A DNA stretch of 64,000 nucleotides from Pomphorhynchus laevis (Eukaryota > Acanthocephala > Palaeacanthocephala > Echinorhynchida > Pomphorhynchidae): NCBI GenBank assembly GCA_012934845.2, contig WNNJ02003480.1, positions 62,001 to 126,000 on the forward strand. Direction: 5' to 3'. Positions 54,470-64,000 of this stretch are shown in pieces (position 1 is the stretch's first letter; every line of letters starts with the position of its first letter). Both the position numbers and the translations under genes were made by a program. A model generated the notes under the pieces. That model was given only the letters and a program-made list of their open reading frames with translations, ran no database searches and was not told where the DNA came from.

Positions 54470-55490
54470 ATGGGAGGACGTAAGAAAACAACTAAGACCG
54501 ACACCAACTATGGACAACTGCAAGTACAGTGTTCGATACACGACTGCAGCGTCTGGACAACAATCACCTGCCAAAAGAATAAGGCTTAAGAAGACTTCGT
54601 ATGTGGTTTCCGTGCCAACAAACTAATCTGCAACCTTTCCAATAAGCACATATCAACATCCAACACGTCAACTCAAACTACCCCGTCGTTTCTAATGTCC
54701 TTTCTGCACCCACCGACCCTGCCACCATATGCACATCCCATTCCATGTCATCTTCACTCCCCGACACCCCACGTCCAGTCCTTCCCGTCTCGTTTCTCAA
54801 CAACTTGCATCCATCAATCAAAATCACCTCCACCAACCTCCACTATCCTTCCACTCAAAAACTTTCCTCACATCGCTTAACACCCTCTTTATTATTATCC
54901 TCGTTGTCTCCCGTTGTCAAACCAAATTCCTCCAAATCATCAATTGCCAGCTCTTCTATCATGATCTCACCTACTCACGTCAGTCGTCATCCTTTACGGA
55001 AGCGCTTTGCTTCTCGCGATCGTTGCGTCATTGTCACTAATATCACGCCTTCTAACTCCTTATCTCCACAAGCACGTCTGGACCACGATGTTTCCGCCTT
55101 CAGATCCGTCCTCTCGTCTATTTTTCCTGCGGATAAACCATCCTTTTTCAAGGACATTTCTCCTGTCGCATTCATCAGTCTAAACAAATCTTCTCATTCT
55201 AATCCTTTCCAGCCCCTCTCCTAAAAATTGTTTTCAAGCATCGCTCTCACGCGTCTTCTGTCATCTCTCAACGATTCAAACTAATGTCATCTTCAACCAC
55301 TCGAATATTCCCCGATCGCGCCCCTTCTGAAATCGCTCAAATCTCTTCAGCCCGCATCGAAAAACGCCGTCGCGAGGAAAACGGCGAAACATCACTCTCC
55401 ATCCGAAACATAGACGGAAATTTTCAAGTTGTCCACACCCGTCCAAAAATTCGATGGCGCTCCATCTCTCCTATGTGTCTTCTCCACTAG
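54470..55490 (+). pseudogene. Copy 4 ORF1, disrupted
   Basis: Starts 'MGGRKKTTKTDTN' and is stopped at 'aataaggcttaagaagac'. It keeps the sequence that is replaced by foldbacks in copy 3 (54,651-54,725). The RRM-like half is in other frames with the same 'ctctcctaaaaattg' lesion as copy 3, and ends CLLH* over the ORF2 start. Confidence 0.75.
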
Positions 55491-58425
55491 ACTCTTTCGC
55501 CACAGCACACGGTTTCCGCCTCGGTCTCCTCAACACTAGATCTATTCTCAATAAATCCGATCTTATCCTCAACCTATTCACCAAGCAATCCATCGATCTC
55601 TTCTGCCTCACCGAATCCTGGCACTCAGATTCCGACGACCTTTCCATTCGCCGTCTGCTCTCTGCCGGTTGCTCCCTAGTCGAATCCGCCCGCCCCCTCA
55701 GCTCATGCCCTTCTAAATTCTCTAATCATGGCGGCATCGTCGCATTCGCGCGTCACCCAGCGTCTCTTCGCAAAATAAATCCCCCTTTCAGTCCTTGCTC
55801 TTTTGAATTGCTCACTTGTCGTTATTCTAACCCGATCACTCTAGATCTCGCCATTGTACAACGTCCTGGTTCATCAGCTCTTCCAGCCTGTTTTTTACCG
55901 AACTCGCTGACCTCCTTTCTCATTGTTATTTGTCCTCAATCCCTTCACTCGTTCTAGGCGACTTCAATATCCGCCTAGACCGCCCCTCTTCTACGGATTC
56001 CATCCGGTTCATCAACATTCTATCCAACTACAATTACAAACTAATCTCCACTGCCCCCACACATATACTTGGTGGGGCACTCGACATCATCGCTGTCCCC
56101 GATCATTTTGCTGCCTACACCTCACTGTCCATCTCTGATCCTGGTCTATCCGATCACTTTCTTATCACCCTTGATCTCACTCACAATCACACCCATCCTC
56201 ACACACCTACAATCCTACGTCGCTTTTGGAGAAATCTTTACCTCTCCCATCTTCGCTCTGCCTTACTCCAATCCTCTCTATCATTACCCACAATAACATA
56301 TTCATCTCCTCACGATCTCGCCTTTCTTTTCGACTCTGAACTCACATCCACTCTCGATATTCTCTTGCCCTTAAAGTCTCACCCACACCGTCGCTTGCAC
56401 CGTGCCCCATGGTTTGGCATCCAATGCCTACTATCAAAGCGTCGACTCCGCAATGCTTTTCGACTCTATCACCGCTCTCTCAGACGTGATTTCCGCTCGA
56501 TCACTCCGTCTTTCCGTGATTCCTATCTTGCTCTTCGCCGGTCTCATCTCAACCTACTACGTACCAAATGCAACTCCTTCTGACAGCATAAAATCATCAC
56601 TTCATTCAACTCTAAGACTCTCTGGCATACTTTTAACTCAATCCTTGCTCGTTCTTCTTCGCCGTGCAACATCAATGCCAATGATTATTCGTCATTTCTC
56701 CAGACTAAAGTATCCACGCTGCTCTCTCACACCCCGGTCTCCATCCTATCCCACTCTGCCCAGTCTAATCTCATCCTTCCGGAACTCTTTCATCTTCTCC
56801 CTGTCTCACCTACAGAAGTATCATCTGTCCTCATGTCCTTGCCCAACAAAACCTCACCTGCCGATCTCCTGCCTACTCACATATTAAAATCTATATGCTC
56901 ATCGATATCCCCATTTCTCACAACCTTGTTTAACTCGTCCATCCGCAGTCGTATCTTACCTTCACACTTGGAAATCCGCAATCGTTCGTCCCCTCCTTAA
57001 GAAACAATCGCTCGACCCCTCCTTTCCTTCTAACTATCGCCCCATTTCACTACTCCCTACTCTTTCTAAGCTCTTAGAACGCATCATCTTAATACAGATC
57101 AACGCTTATCTCTCCTCATCCAATCTGTACCCTCCTTTCCAATCCGCTTTCCGCTCTAATCACTCGACAGAAATCGCATGCATAAAAGTGTACAACGACT
57201 TACTCATTTCTCGAGACAAGGCTCTATATAGTGTTCTCATCTCCCTCGACCTCTCCTCCGCCTTCGACATTGTCGACCACTCCGTCCTCCTTTCTCACCT
57301 TCATTATGATTACGTCTTTTCATCCTCCTCCGTGGCATAGTTTGCCTCATATCTATCCGACCGTTCCTTTCTCGTCTGTTCTAATTCATCATCCTCCCCT
57401 CCCATCCCTTTTTTTTGCGGGGTCCCACAAGGTTCAGTCCTAGGTCCCCTGCTTTTCTCTCTTTTGCTTGGCGATCTCTCTCCATTTATCAAACCTTACT
57501 CCTTTAACGTCATGCAATACGCCGATGACATTCTAATCTATGATCATGCATTCGCACATCGCATACACGATATCGGCATTTCTGCCTCCAACTGCCTTTC
57601 TTCTATCTACAAACGTCTCTCCGATCTCCATCTCGTTCTAAACACCGAAAAGTCCAAAATAATGTGGATCCTTCCCCGTAAACCAAACATATCTCCTCCC
57701 ATTGTATCTTTTGCCTCATCGATCATCCCTATAGTCCACAATCTCACTTTCTTAGGCTTCCATTTCGATGATCACCTTTCCCTTAAACCCTTCGTCCGTG
57801 ACAAGGTCCGCTCATCTAACTTAATTCTCCGTGACATCCGCCGTATCCGCCCCCTTATCGACTTCCGTTCTTGTATGTCTCTTCTTTCATCGCTTCTTTC
57901 CCTAAAATCGATTACTGCCTTAGCCTTTTCGTCAATTCTTTAAAATCCATCATCCTACCCCTACAACGAATAATCAACACCGCCGTTCGAGTGCTCTTTC
58001 GTCTCCGTCGCTTCGACCACACATCCACATATTTTGCCGAACTCTCCTGGCCCACGATCCACATCCGCATCAAACTCCGCCTTCTTCTCGTTACTTTTCG
58101 TCTCATCGCTGTCGGCTCCATATCGTTCATCAACCTTCCTTTCTTAGACGATACTCGCCCCACCTCGCTATCGCTTCGTTCATGTCATACCCTCTTACTC
58201 CACGTTCCTAATTACTCCAACAACTACGGTCTCCGATCCTTCCTCGTCGCCGCCTCACTCGCCTGGAATCAACTTCCTCTCGACGTCCGCCGCGCCCCCT
58301 CCTTTATCACATTCAAACACCTCCTCCGTTCACACCTTCTCGACACCTGATTCACAGTCTTGTTTTGTTGTGGTTATGTAAGCGTGCGCTGGCACGCATT
58401 TGTCACGTTAAAATAAATTCTTTTT
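55454..58425 (+). pseudogene. Copy 4 ORF2 and 3' UTR, multiply frameshifted
   Basis: EN is complete in sequence ('LFCLTESWHSDSDDLSIRRL', 'LGDFNIRLDRPSSTDS', 'DPGLSDHFLI') but shifts frame near 55,890. RT is broken at 56,583, about 56,970 and about 57,340; 'QYADDILIYDH' is present (57,510). The C-terminus runs to HLLDT* at 58,350 with a shift near 57,940. 3' hairpin GCGTGC GCTG GCACGC and T-rich tail follow. About 95% like copy 3 by eye; inactive. Confidence 0.85.
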
Positions 58426-58588
58426 TTTTCCGCCTACATGTTGAAGCAAGAAGTTGTACGGAACTTATAAAGCAGTATATGCATGTAAAGAAATTTTTTT
58501 ATAAGGAAAAGTGCCTCTTGAGCACGAAGCTCTCAAACCCTAGTGCACATTAATATTAATTGCTCCTCGCTCTGAGCCAAATGTTTAG

Positions 58589-59218
58589 TTAAATTCTCTT
58601 CAAAATCAACGCTTCCAAGGATTTGCAAAGAATCAGCGCTTCCAAGGATAAGCAGAGGTCTAAAATGGCAGATGATTGCTTCCTCCTTCTAGTGGGTTCG
58701 TGAATATGCTGGGTTAGATTGAGATCGTTGAACATATCAAGGAGATTGGATGATTCAACATCACAACCATGTGTCGAAGTATATAGGTCCCAATTGACAT
58801 GAGGCATATTGAAGTCTCCTAGGATAATGATCGGTGATAAGCTTGTTAGGTGATGTCGTAAAGAGATGCCAATCTTTTCAGTTGCGGAGCGCGGAGATCG
58901 GTAAAATAAACCGATTTTTAGTTTCTGTCTATCAGGAGAAGATACTGTTGCCCACAGATATTCGTTGTATGAATCATCTGATACAATGCTGTGCTCGATG
59001 ATGGTTAACGGTTGCTTGACGTATAATATAACTCCACCTCCTTTTGAGGCGGTTCGATCCGATCGTATAACAAAGTAGCCTGGGATTGAGATTTCATTAT
59101 CAGATATATCGTTGTTAAGCCAGGTTTCGCTCAATGCTATGATGTTTGTGTTCATTGAATTAACGAGACACAATATTTCGTCAAATTTGTTGTACATGCT
59201 TAAACAGTTAGAGTACAT
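58589..59218 (-). CDS. APE endonuclease domain of an ORF2, 3'-truncated
   Basis: Open frame of about 195 relevant residues: 'NTNIIALSETWLNNDIS', 'GYFVIRSDRTASKGGGVIL', 'GLFYRSPRS', 'PIIILGDFNMPHVNWDLY', 'DLNLTQHIHEPTR'. This is the N-terminal target-nicking endonuclease of a CR1/Jockey-type ORF2. The true start may lie a little upstream, as ORF1 ends at 59,290. The frame ends in a scar where 'gcttccaagga' is repeated (58,606 and 58,637); RT is absent, so this is a broken element. Confidence 0.7.
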   Translation of the reverse strand: MYSNCLSMYNKFDEILCLVNSMNTNIIALSETWLNNDISDNEISIPGYFVIRSDRTASKGGGVILYVKQPLTIIEHSIVSDDSYNEYLWATVSSPDRQKLKIGLFYRSPRSATEKIGISLRHHLTSLSPIIILGDFNMPHVNWDLYTSTHGCDVESSNLLDMFNDLNLTQHIHEPTRRRKQSSAILDLCLSLEALILCKSLEALILKRI

Positions 59219-59289
59219 GATGGAAATATTATTTTGAGAGTAACGGCAGTGGTGTGGTGTCGCTGTTGGTGTTGAAATTGGATTGATGT

Positions 59290-60533
59290 TTACGTGGTGG
59301 ATGCACGAATCTGTGCGGCGGAGAGCGTCGATGGAACGGTTAGACGGATTCCGAGGCTGAATCGCGTATTTACCCTTCGCCGCACAACTTGAAAATTTTT
59401 CACAATTAGATTTTTTTCACCGTTTTGAATTCTTTGTTGAAGCTCTTTCCTTGCAGATTTCAATCTGTTTCTATCTTCAGTGCTGAGGTCAGGTAGAAGT
59501 CTGATACTGGAGCCCCTTAACTTAAAGGAATTCTTGATGATTTGCTTACTAGTCTCGGGGCTATCAACAACAACTTTCAAAAGCCTTGGTTTGGTACCAT
59601 CTTGTTTCTTCCCAATGCGAAAGAGGTGTATTACCTGTCTATTTTGTTCGACTGATATTTCTGTTGGGAGAACAGTTGAAAGAACTTGCTTTACTGAATC
59701 AACATCATGTTTAATCCGGATGAGACTGTTTGGACTCGGTGATTCATTTAAATTTACAATGATGAAACATTTATCCCGATCGAATGTTCGGCGTTTATGT
59801 CGTTTAGGCTCAGATAGAATAGGTATATTGGGGTTATCAGTGTTGTTTACAGTGGAATTGGTATGATTTATCATTTGTTTGAGTGTTCCATCCATTTTAT
59901 ATAGACTATGGGTTGTTTGAGGACAATAAAAGTTGGGAGTGCTGTGTGATGTGGTGCTTATGTGTTTGTTTCCGGCCTTGGATGTGTTTTCTGAGTGATA
60001 TGGAATGTTTGTTTCTGTGTATCCTTGTGAGAAATGATGGAATTCTCTAGATTTGACGAATCCAGGAAATCGGATTTAAGGTTAGATAAGGAAGTTTCAA
60101 GGGTTGTTGCCTTTACGATTCGCGATCTTGCATGTCCTCGTGTCCAAACTCGAGTAGGGGTAGATTTCCGGAATATTGAAGTATCAGATGTTGCCGTTAT
60201 GTTGATCGGGGCGATTTCATTGTCTAGTGAAGGTATTGTATCTTGCTCGAATACTTCACATGTATAAGGGATATCTGATCGTAATAGTTTATCAGTGTCT
60301 TCGGTTAGTGAGCGTAGATCGTTAATAGTCTTATTTAAATTTGCAATTGCAAGAGCTGCACAGAAACCACAATAGAAATTGCGACTCGTCATTGTTTGAG
60401 AACTGTCTGAGGGGAAGCTTACTTTGGTCCATATCGTGCAGCCGTGAGAGTCACATGCCACTTCATTATCTGCGTACCCAACCGACTTTGTTGTATTGTT
60501 GTGTTTCGCTTGCTTGTTGGTCTTCTTTGTCAT
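59290..60533 (-). pseudogene. ORF1 of the same element: zinc finger plus RRM-like protein, one frameshift
   Basis: 60,533-59,958: 'MTKKTNKQAKHNN', zinc-finger-like 'CDSHGCTIWTKVSF...NFYCGFCAALAIANL' (residues about 28-70), long linker. 59,895-59,290 in another frame: 'DRDKCFIIVNLNES', 'HDVDSVKQVLSTVLPTEIS', 'RLLKVVVDSPETSKQII', 'LRGSSIRLLPDLSTEDRNRL', 'RIQNGEKNLIVKN', the RRM-like and C-terminal domain of APE-element ORF1. Same architecture as family-A ORF1 (C..(H/K)(G/D)C..W....F.CGFC), so related but distinct. A single frameshift near 59,930 separates the halves. Confidence 0.75.
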
Positions 60534-60719
60534 ATTTTTGTCATATAATGTGATATTGTACTGGAATTCAAATTTCCATCAATTTTTCAAACGGAAAATT
60601 CGTTATTGAATAATGGATCCGACCAACAGATTTCGTTTATTGCGGTATCAATGGAATTTGATTTAAATTTCAATTTGAAATTGTAAGAACTTATTATAAT
60701 CAAGACAATTTTAAATTCT

Positions 60720-60769
60720 TTAATCGTTGAAGTAATCGTTGTAATCGATGTAATCGTTGTAAACCTTTT
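60720..60769 (-). repeat. 9-bp minisatellite upstream of the 60-kb ORF1
   Basis: 'taatcgttg' in four near-tandem units (with a 12-bp variant), about 190 bp before the ORF1 start. Again a short tandem array at the 5' side of an APE element. Confidence 0.75.
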
Positions 60770-60879
60770 TATCTCAAACCCTTTTTTATTAATACAGATT
60801 TTTCCGCGAGCGTAGCGATCTGAACTGTAATCTGCAATGTATGTTTATTAGAAACCAAAATTTTTTTAAGGTCCTAAAT

Positions 60880-61440
60880 AACCGACATGAGCTCACATTT
60901 GTCTGCATTGTGGAGCTTCAGACCTAATCGGTTAGCTGATTCCAAAATCGTCTCCAAATCGTGCAGCACAACAGATGAATCTCCTCTAAGCGTTGCGTCG
61001 TCCAATACCACGCGTTAAAGGTGGATTGAAGGGAGTGCTAAATAGGATTTACTGCTAGAGCAAAACCAATTGGATCAAGGGGATCGCCCTGTTGAACGCC
61101 TGTTTTTGACCAAATGATTCGATTTTCATAAACCAGAAGTGTCTGAGAGCCGTAGGCAGAATGAAAATATGGAAATGTTTCTGGGACATGTTCTTTTACT
61201 GTTTTGAGAAGAACACCGCGATCTATGGTGTTAAAAGCATTTCGAAAGTCTATTTTGAGAATAACTGTGGGATGTTGGCAGTTTATTATGATTGATCGAA
61301 CTGCGTTAACAATCCCTTCTGCTCCGCATGGTGTACAACATCTTAGTTGGTATGGATGGAGGTGATCACCTACATTTTGTGATATTCTTATACACAATAT
61401 CTTGGCAGCGATGCGACGGAGTGTTATTTAATTGACTTAT
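60880..61440 (-). pseudogene. RT fragment of the second RLE-type family (family C)
   Basis: Minus strand: 'CCTPCGAEGIVNAVRSIIIN', 'VILKIDFRNAFNTIDRGVLL', 'SKTGVQQGDPLDPIGFALAV'. Then in a shifted frame '(V)LDDATLRGDSSVVLHDLE', 'GLKLHNADKCELMSV'. The catalytic motif is degraded (VLDD instead of YLDD). Both ends are lost; the right end abuts the shared 5' leader of the 60-kb element. Confidence 0.65.
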
Positions 61441-61829
61441 CAAATGAATTCTATCTTTTTAGATATTAGTACATATACACCTATCAATAAAATATATTCT
61501 AAATGGCCTCGATGCTGTCCGATTCACTACTTGATGGTTGATCGTCACTGTTAAGGTGAATTCTGTCACATTTTAAGCGCATGAGTTAAGGCTAAATGCA
61601 AAGATATCCGCTTCGACACGCTCTCTAAGGATCATTTATTAATGATCGTTCTGTCATCGACATTCTCGAATTCAATTCGAAAAGTGAAGGAACAAACCGT
61701 AGGGAACATTTTAATGATTTTTTTCTAAATTTTTAGATTAAATTTTAAGATTATTATAATAATTATGACATATCAATGTTTTCTATATTTTCAATCAGGT
61801 ACACACTAAAATGTTCCCTCAGATTTCAA
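61441..61829. other. Unassigned AT-rich DNA
   Basis: No supported feature. Confidence 0.35.
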
Positions 61830-62565
61830 CTATTTTCCTCATATAATCTTGGATCTTGGTATAATTGTTCAAAACAATCTGAAAACACGTACTAACACTG
61901 ATAGGATTTGTAACGCAGCAAGAAGAATGACCTATATTGTCAAAAATTGCTTTAAAGATTTATCTCCCGTTTGTGTTGTGCGTTTATATAATGCTCTTAT
62001 AAGACCGATATTAGAATATGTGTCGCCAGTAGTCTTTCCGTGTACGCGTACAGAACTTGATCAATTAGAGCGCATACTTCGACGGTTTACGAAATTATGT
62101 CCTCAGGTACGATATCTTCCCTATGAGACACGAATAAAAAGTTTGAATATGCCGACAGTGCGTGAAAGGTTCCTTCTTTTCGACCTTCTAGCTATGTATC
62201 GACTAGTTAATAAAGATGAAAATTTTCCAGCAAATAGAGTTGAACTCAATGAACGGGATGGACGTAGAGGGCACTCGAAAGTACTAGTAGTACATGAGCA
62301 CGGAAAATACCCTCGTCATTTCCGACTGTCTCATCGAGCGGTGAATATTTGGAATCGTCTTCCAGTTGATGTCGTTGCGGTGCATACAATCAATGAATTT
62401 AAATCCAATATAAAGAACTGGATTCGAAATGAGAACGAGTGGTGGTTGCTGCAGTACCCATGGTTCTGATATATATACTGAACGATTTTTTTGATTTTTT
62501 TCTTGTATTTATTTGTTTTTTATGTGAGCGGTCAAAACAGCCTTATGGCTATGACCTGTATTAAT
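61830..62565 (+). pseudogene. Jockey/CR1-type ORF2 C-terminus with 3' UTR
   Basis: Open from 61,849 to 62,469 (no ATG expected): 'DLGIIVQNNLKTRTNTDRIC', 'RRMTYIVKNCFKDLSPVCVV', 'RLYNALIRPILEYVSPVVFP', 'LDQLERILRRFTKLC', 'RFLLFDLLAMYRLVNK', 'HRAVNIWNRLPVDVVAVHTI'. Post-RT domain of a 5'-truncated insertion, recent enough to be uninterrupted. The 3' UTR carries a hairpin (ggtca...agccttatggct...tgacc) and ends (taa)n. Confidence 0.75.
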
Positions 62566-62694
62566 AATAATATACCAAAAATATAAACCTTATCGATTAC
62601 ATACATAAATTTAATTGTTATTTTCTCTATGTTATTGAACTAGAATTTCGAATTTAGGATCAGGGTCAATAAACAAATTGTACGTTTTGTTTCT

Positions 62695-62760
62695 GATGAT
62701 GCCAGCAGCAGTTAACGAAATATAAAAAATTAATCTTATCGATCCTGTTCTCAAACTGAT
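62695..62760. mobile_element. Fragment of MITE family M2
   Basis: 'gatgatgccagcagcagtta' then 'acgaaatataaaaaattaat' resembles the right arm of the element at 63.2 kb. Confidence 0.4.
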
Positions 62761-62766
62761 CAAAAA

Positions 62767-63095
62767 AGTCAAAATGTATAGGTTTACCAACATCAACAAC
62801 ATGAAATATATATTACACTCAAATGCCTTGTTACTTTAGAAGATTAAATCCATACGTTATACAAATAGACAGGAATTCTTATATTTAATAATTCAAAAAT
62901 ATTAATACAAAAGAATAAAGTTTTAATGCTGAATTGTTTTTGCTTGATTTGTACAATTCAAATTCCATATTTGTATAATATAATGTTATTATATTATACA
63001 TAAATTTGTATTATTATAATATTGTAATTTGTATTATTATCATTATATTATTATTATATTACTATTTCGATCGTTAAATTCTTCCTGTTAAATTA
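62767..63095. repeat. Dispersed duplicate R1, copy 2
   Basis: Matches 51,309-51,540 over about 190 bp. An A/T microsatellite of about 100 bp (ATT/TTATA repeats, 62,975-63,060) is inserted before the shared end 'ttaaattcttcctgttaaat'. Confidence 0.85.
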
Positions 63096-63212
63096 AATAT
63101 TCTATATATTATGTACGATGTAAGCAATCTTGGCATTAATTAATATGTCAAAAATTACTTTACTTAAAAATTTACTGCAATTGTAAAAAAAATTCAACTT
63201 TTAATTAATCGT

Positions 63213-63575
63213 TGACAGAATTATTGGAGCTGGATCTAAGAAAAGAGGAATTTTTTTAATATTTCGCTAACCTCTGTTAGCGTCTTCGGATAATTACCTT
63301 ATTGAAGCTGAATCCAAGAAAAGATGTAATTTTTTTAATATTTCGCTAACCTCTGTTAGCGTCTTCAGATAATTACCTTATTGAAGCTGAATCAAAGAAA
63401 AGAGGAAATTTTTTGATATTTCGCTAACCTCTTTTAGCATCTTCATCAAATTACTAACTTGATGAAGTTAATTTTCTAAGGAAATTTTCTGAAGATGCTA
63501 ACAGTTGTTAACGAAATATTAAAAATAATTTCTTTTTTCCTTTGATCCAGCTCTAATAATTATTTATCAATAATG
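63213..63575. mobile_element. MITE family M2, long form with triplicated arm
   Basis: It begins 'cagaattattggagctggat' and ends with the inverted 'gatccagctctaataatt', flanked by 'ggatcattatcaactattta' as at 15.5 kb. The left arm is repeated three times (period about 85 bp, each with 'atttcgctaacctctgttag' or a variant), the right arm once. Confidence 0.75.
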
Positions 63576-63830
63576 GATCATTATCAACTATTTATAATCT
63601 CTTACGATTAACTAATTGATTTTTAATTAATCAATTATTAATTAATTGTTTATAATTAATTATTTGATGTGTTGTTAATCGTTTTTCAATTAATTGATCG
63701 ATTTCTAATAAATAATTTAAAGTAAAAATTGTTTGTATGATTTTTAATTTATCACAATCGGAATCTTTAAACTTTTTACATTTTGCATTGGATATGTTCT
63801 AGATAAAACATTAATAATATCAGTTTTAAA

Positions 63831-63912
63831 ATGATTCATTTACCTTCATTTGACGAATTTGCTATAGCTGTCAACGAGCTGCAAGAATATGAGCAGCAAT
63901 ATGATAATCAGT
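63831..63912 (+). CDS. Probable first coding exon of a gene leaving the window
   Basis: ATG 63,831: 'MIHLPSFDEFAIAVNELQEY' and onwards, reaching a strong donor (CAGT|GTAAGAAC) after 82 bp. If unspliced, it would end 34 codons in. The 'xxFDEFxxAVxxL' start is reminiscent of the SRP9 N-terminus, but this is weak. Partial gene. Confidence 0.35.
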
Positions 63913-64000
63913 GTAAGAACAATTATAAGAACAATTAGTAAAAGAGATAAAATGCATTAGAATTACATTTCATTAAATCTTAAAATTTTGCATTGAAAAG

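Noticed and set aside
37206-58425. Copies 3 and 4 as one segmental duplication
   Set aside because: They differ in 5' array length, in flanks, in the copy-3 EN deletion and in the foldback; independent insertions from a close source fit better.

Overview
The window is animal nuclear DNA from an invertebrate, AT-rich with GC-richer islands. The reasons are spliced genes with very short introns (46-56 bp) beside 0.9-2.2 kb ones, a metazoan-type PRPP-synthetase-associated protein gene, a class II CPD photolyase, and a dense, nested load of non-LTR and Penelope-like retroelements. I cannot name the species; short introns plus CR1/Jockey-type and Penelope-type elements would fit an arthropod such as a mite, but this is inference.

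Layout. 0-4 kb: fragments of three retroelements and a two-exon gene end with a ubiquitin-like fold signature. 5.4-5.8 kb: an unexplained GC-richer patch with a possible two-exon frame. 6.0-7.5 kb (-): complete intronless class II CPD photolyase. 7.5-11.8 kb: AT-rich intergenic DNA with one foldback MITE and an R1/LOA-like RT remnant. 11.8-18.5 kb (-): a PRPSAP gene assembled here from nine exons (385 aa), with two apparent GC-AG introns and MITE/minisatellite insertions in its introns. 18.6-63.7 kb: almost entirely retroelements. 63.83 kb to the end: first coding exon of a gene that leaves the window.

Main retroelement families: (A) a CR1/L2-like APE-type family with four copies carrying 5' ends (20.1, 29.1, 37.2, 54.5 kb), 5'-truncated copies and one decayed copy; its ORF2 at 30,433-33,342 (969 aa) is uninterrupted. 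(B) a single-ORF RT family with an N-terminal Cys cluster and C-terminal restriction-like-endonuclease signature (23.4-26.4 kb, degenerate relative at 1.2-2.6 kb). (C) a second such family (60.9-61.4 kb and 53.2-54.3 kb). (D) Jockey/CR1-type fragments. (E) Penelope-like fragments at 2.8-3.1 and 45.1-45.9 kb. Between 26.9 and 36.4 kb three insertions are nested like Russian dolls and the order can be read directly.

Most notable signals: six minus-strand type I hammerhead ribozymes in a repeat array at 47.8-51.3 kb, two with an intact catalytic core and four with core mutations; about ten perfect or near-perfect short-spacer palindromes sitting at element breakpoints, three of which can be polarised against sister copies as templated foldback insertions; a different 5' minisatellite on each full-length family-A copy; and a covarying 3'-terminal hairpin in family A.
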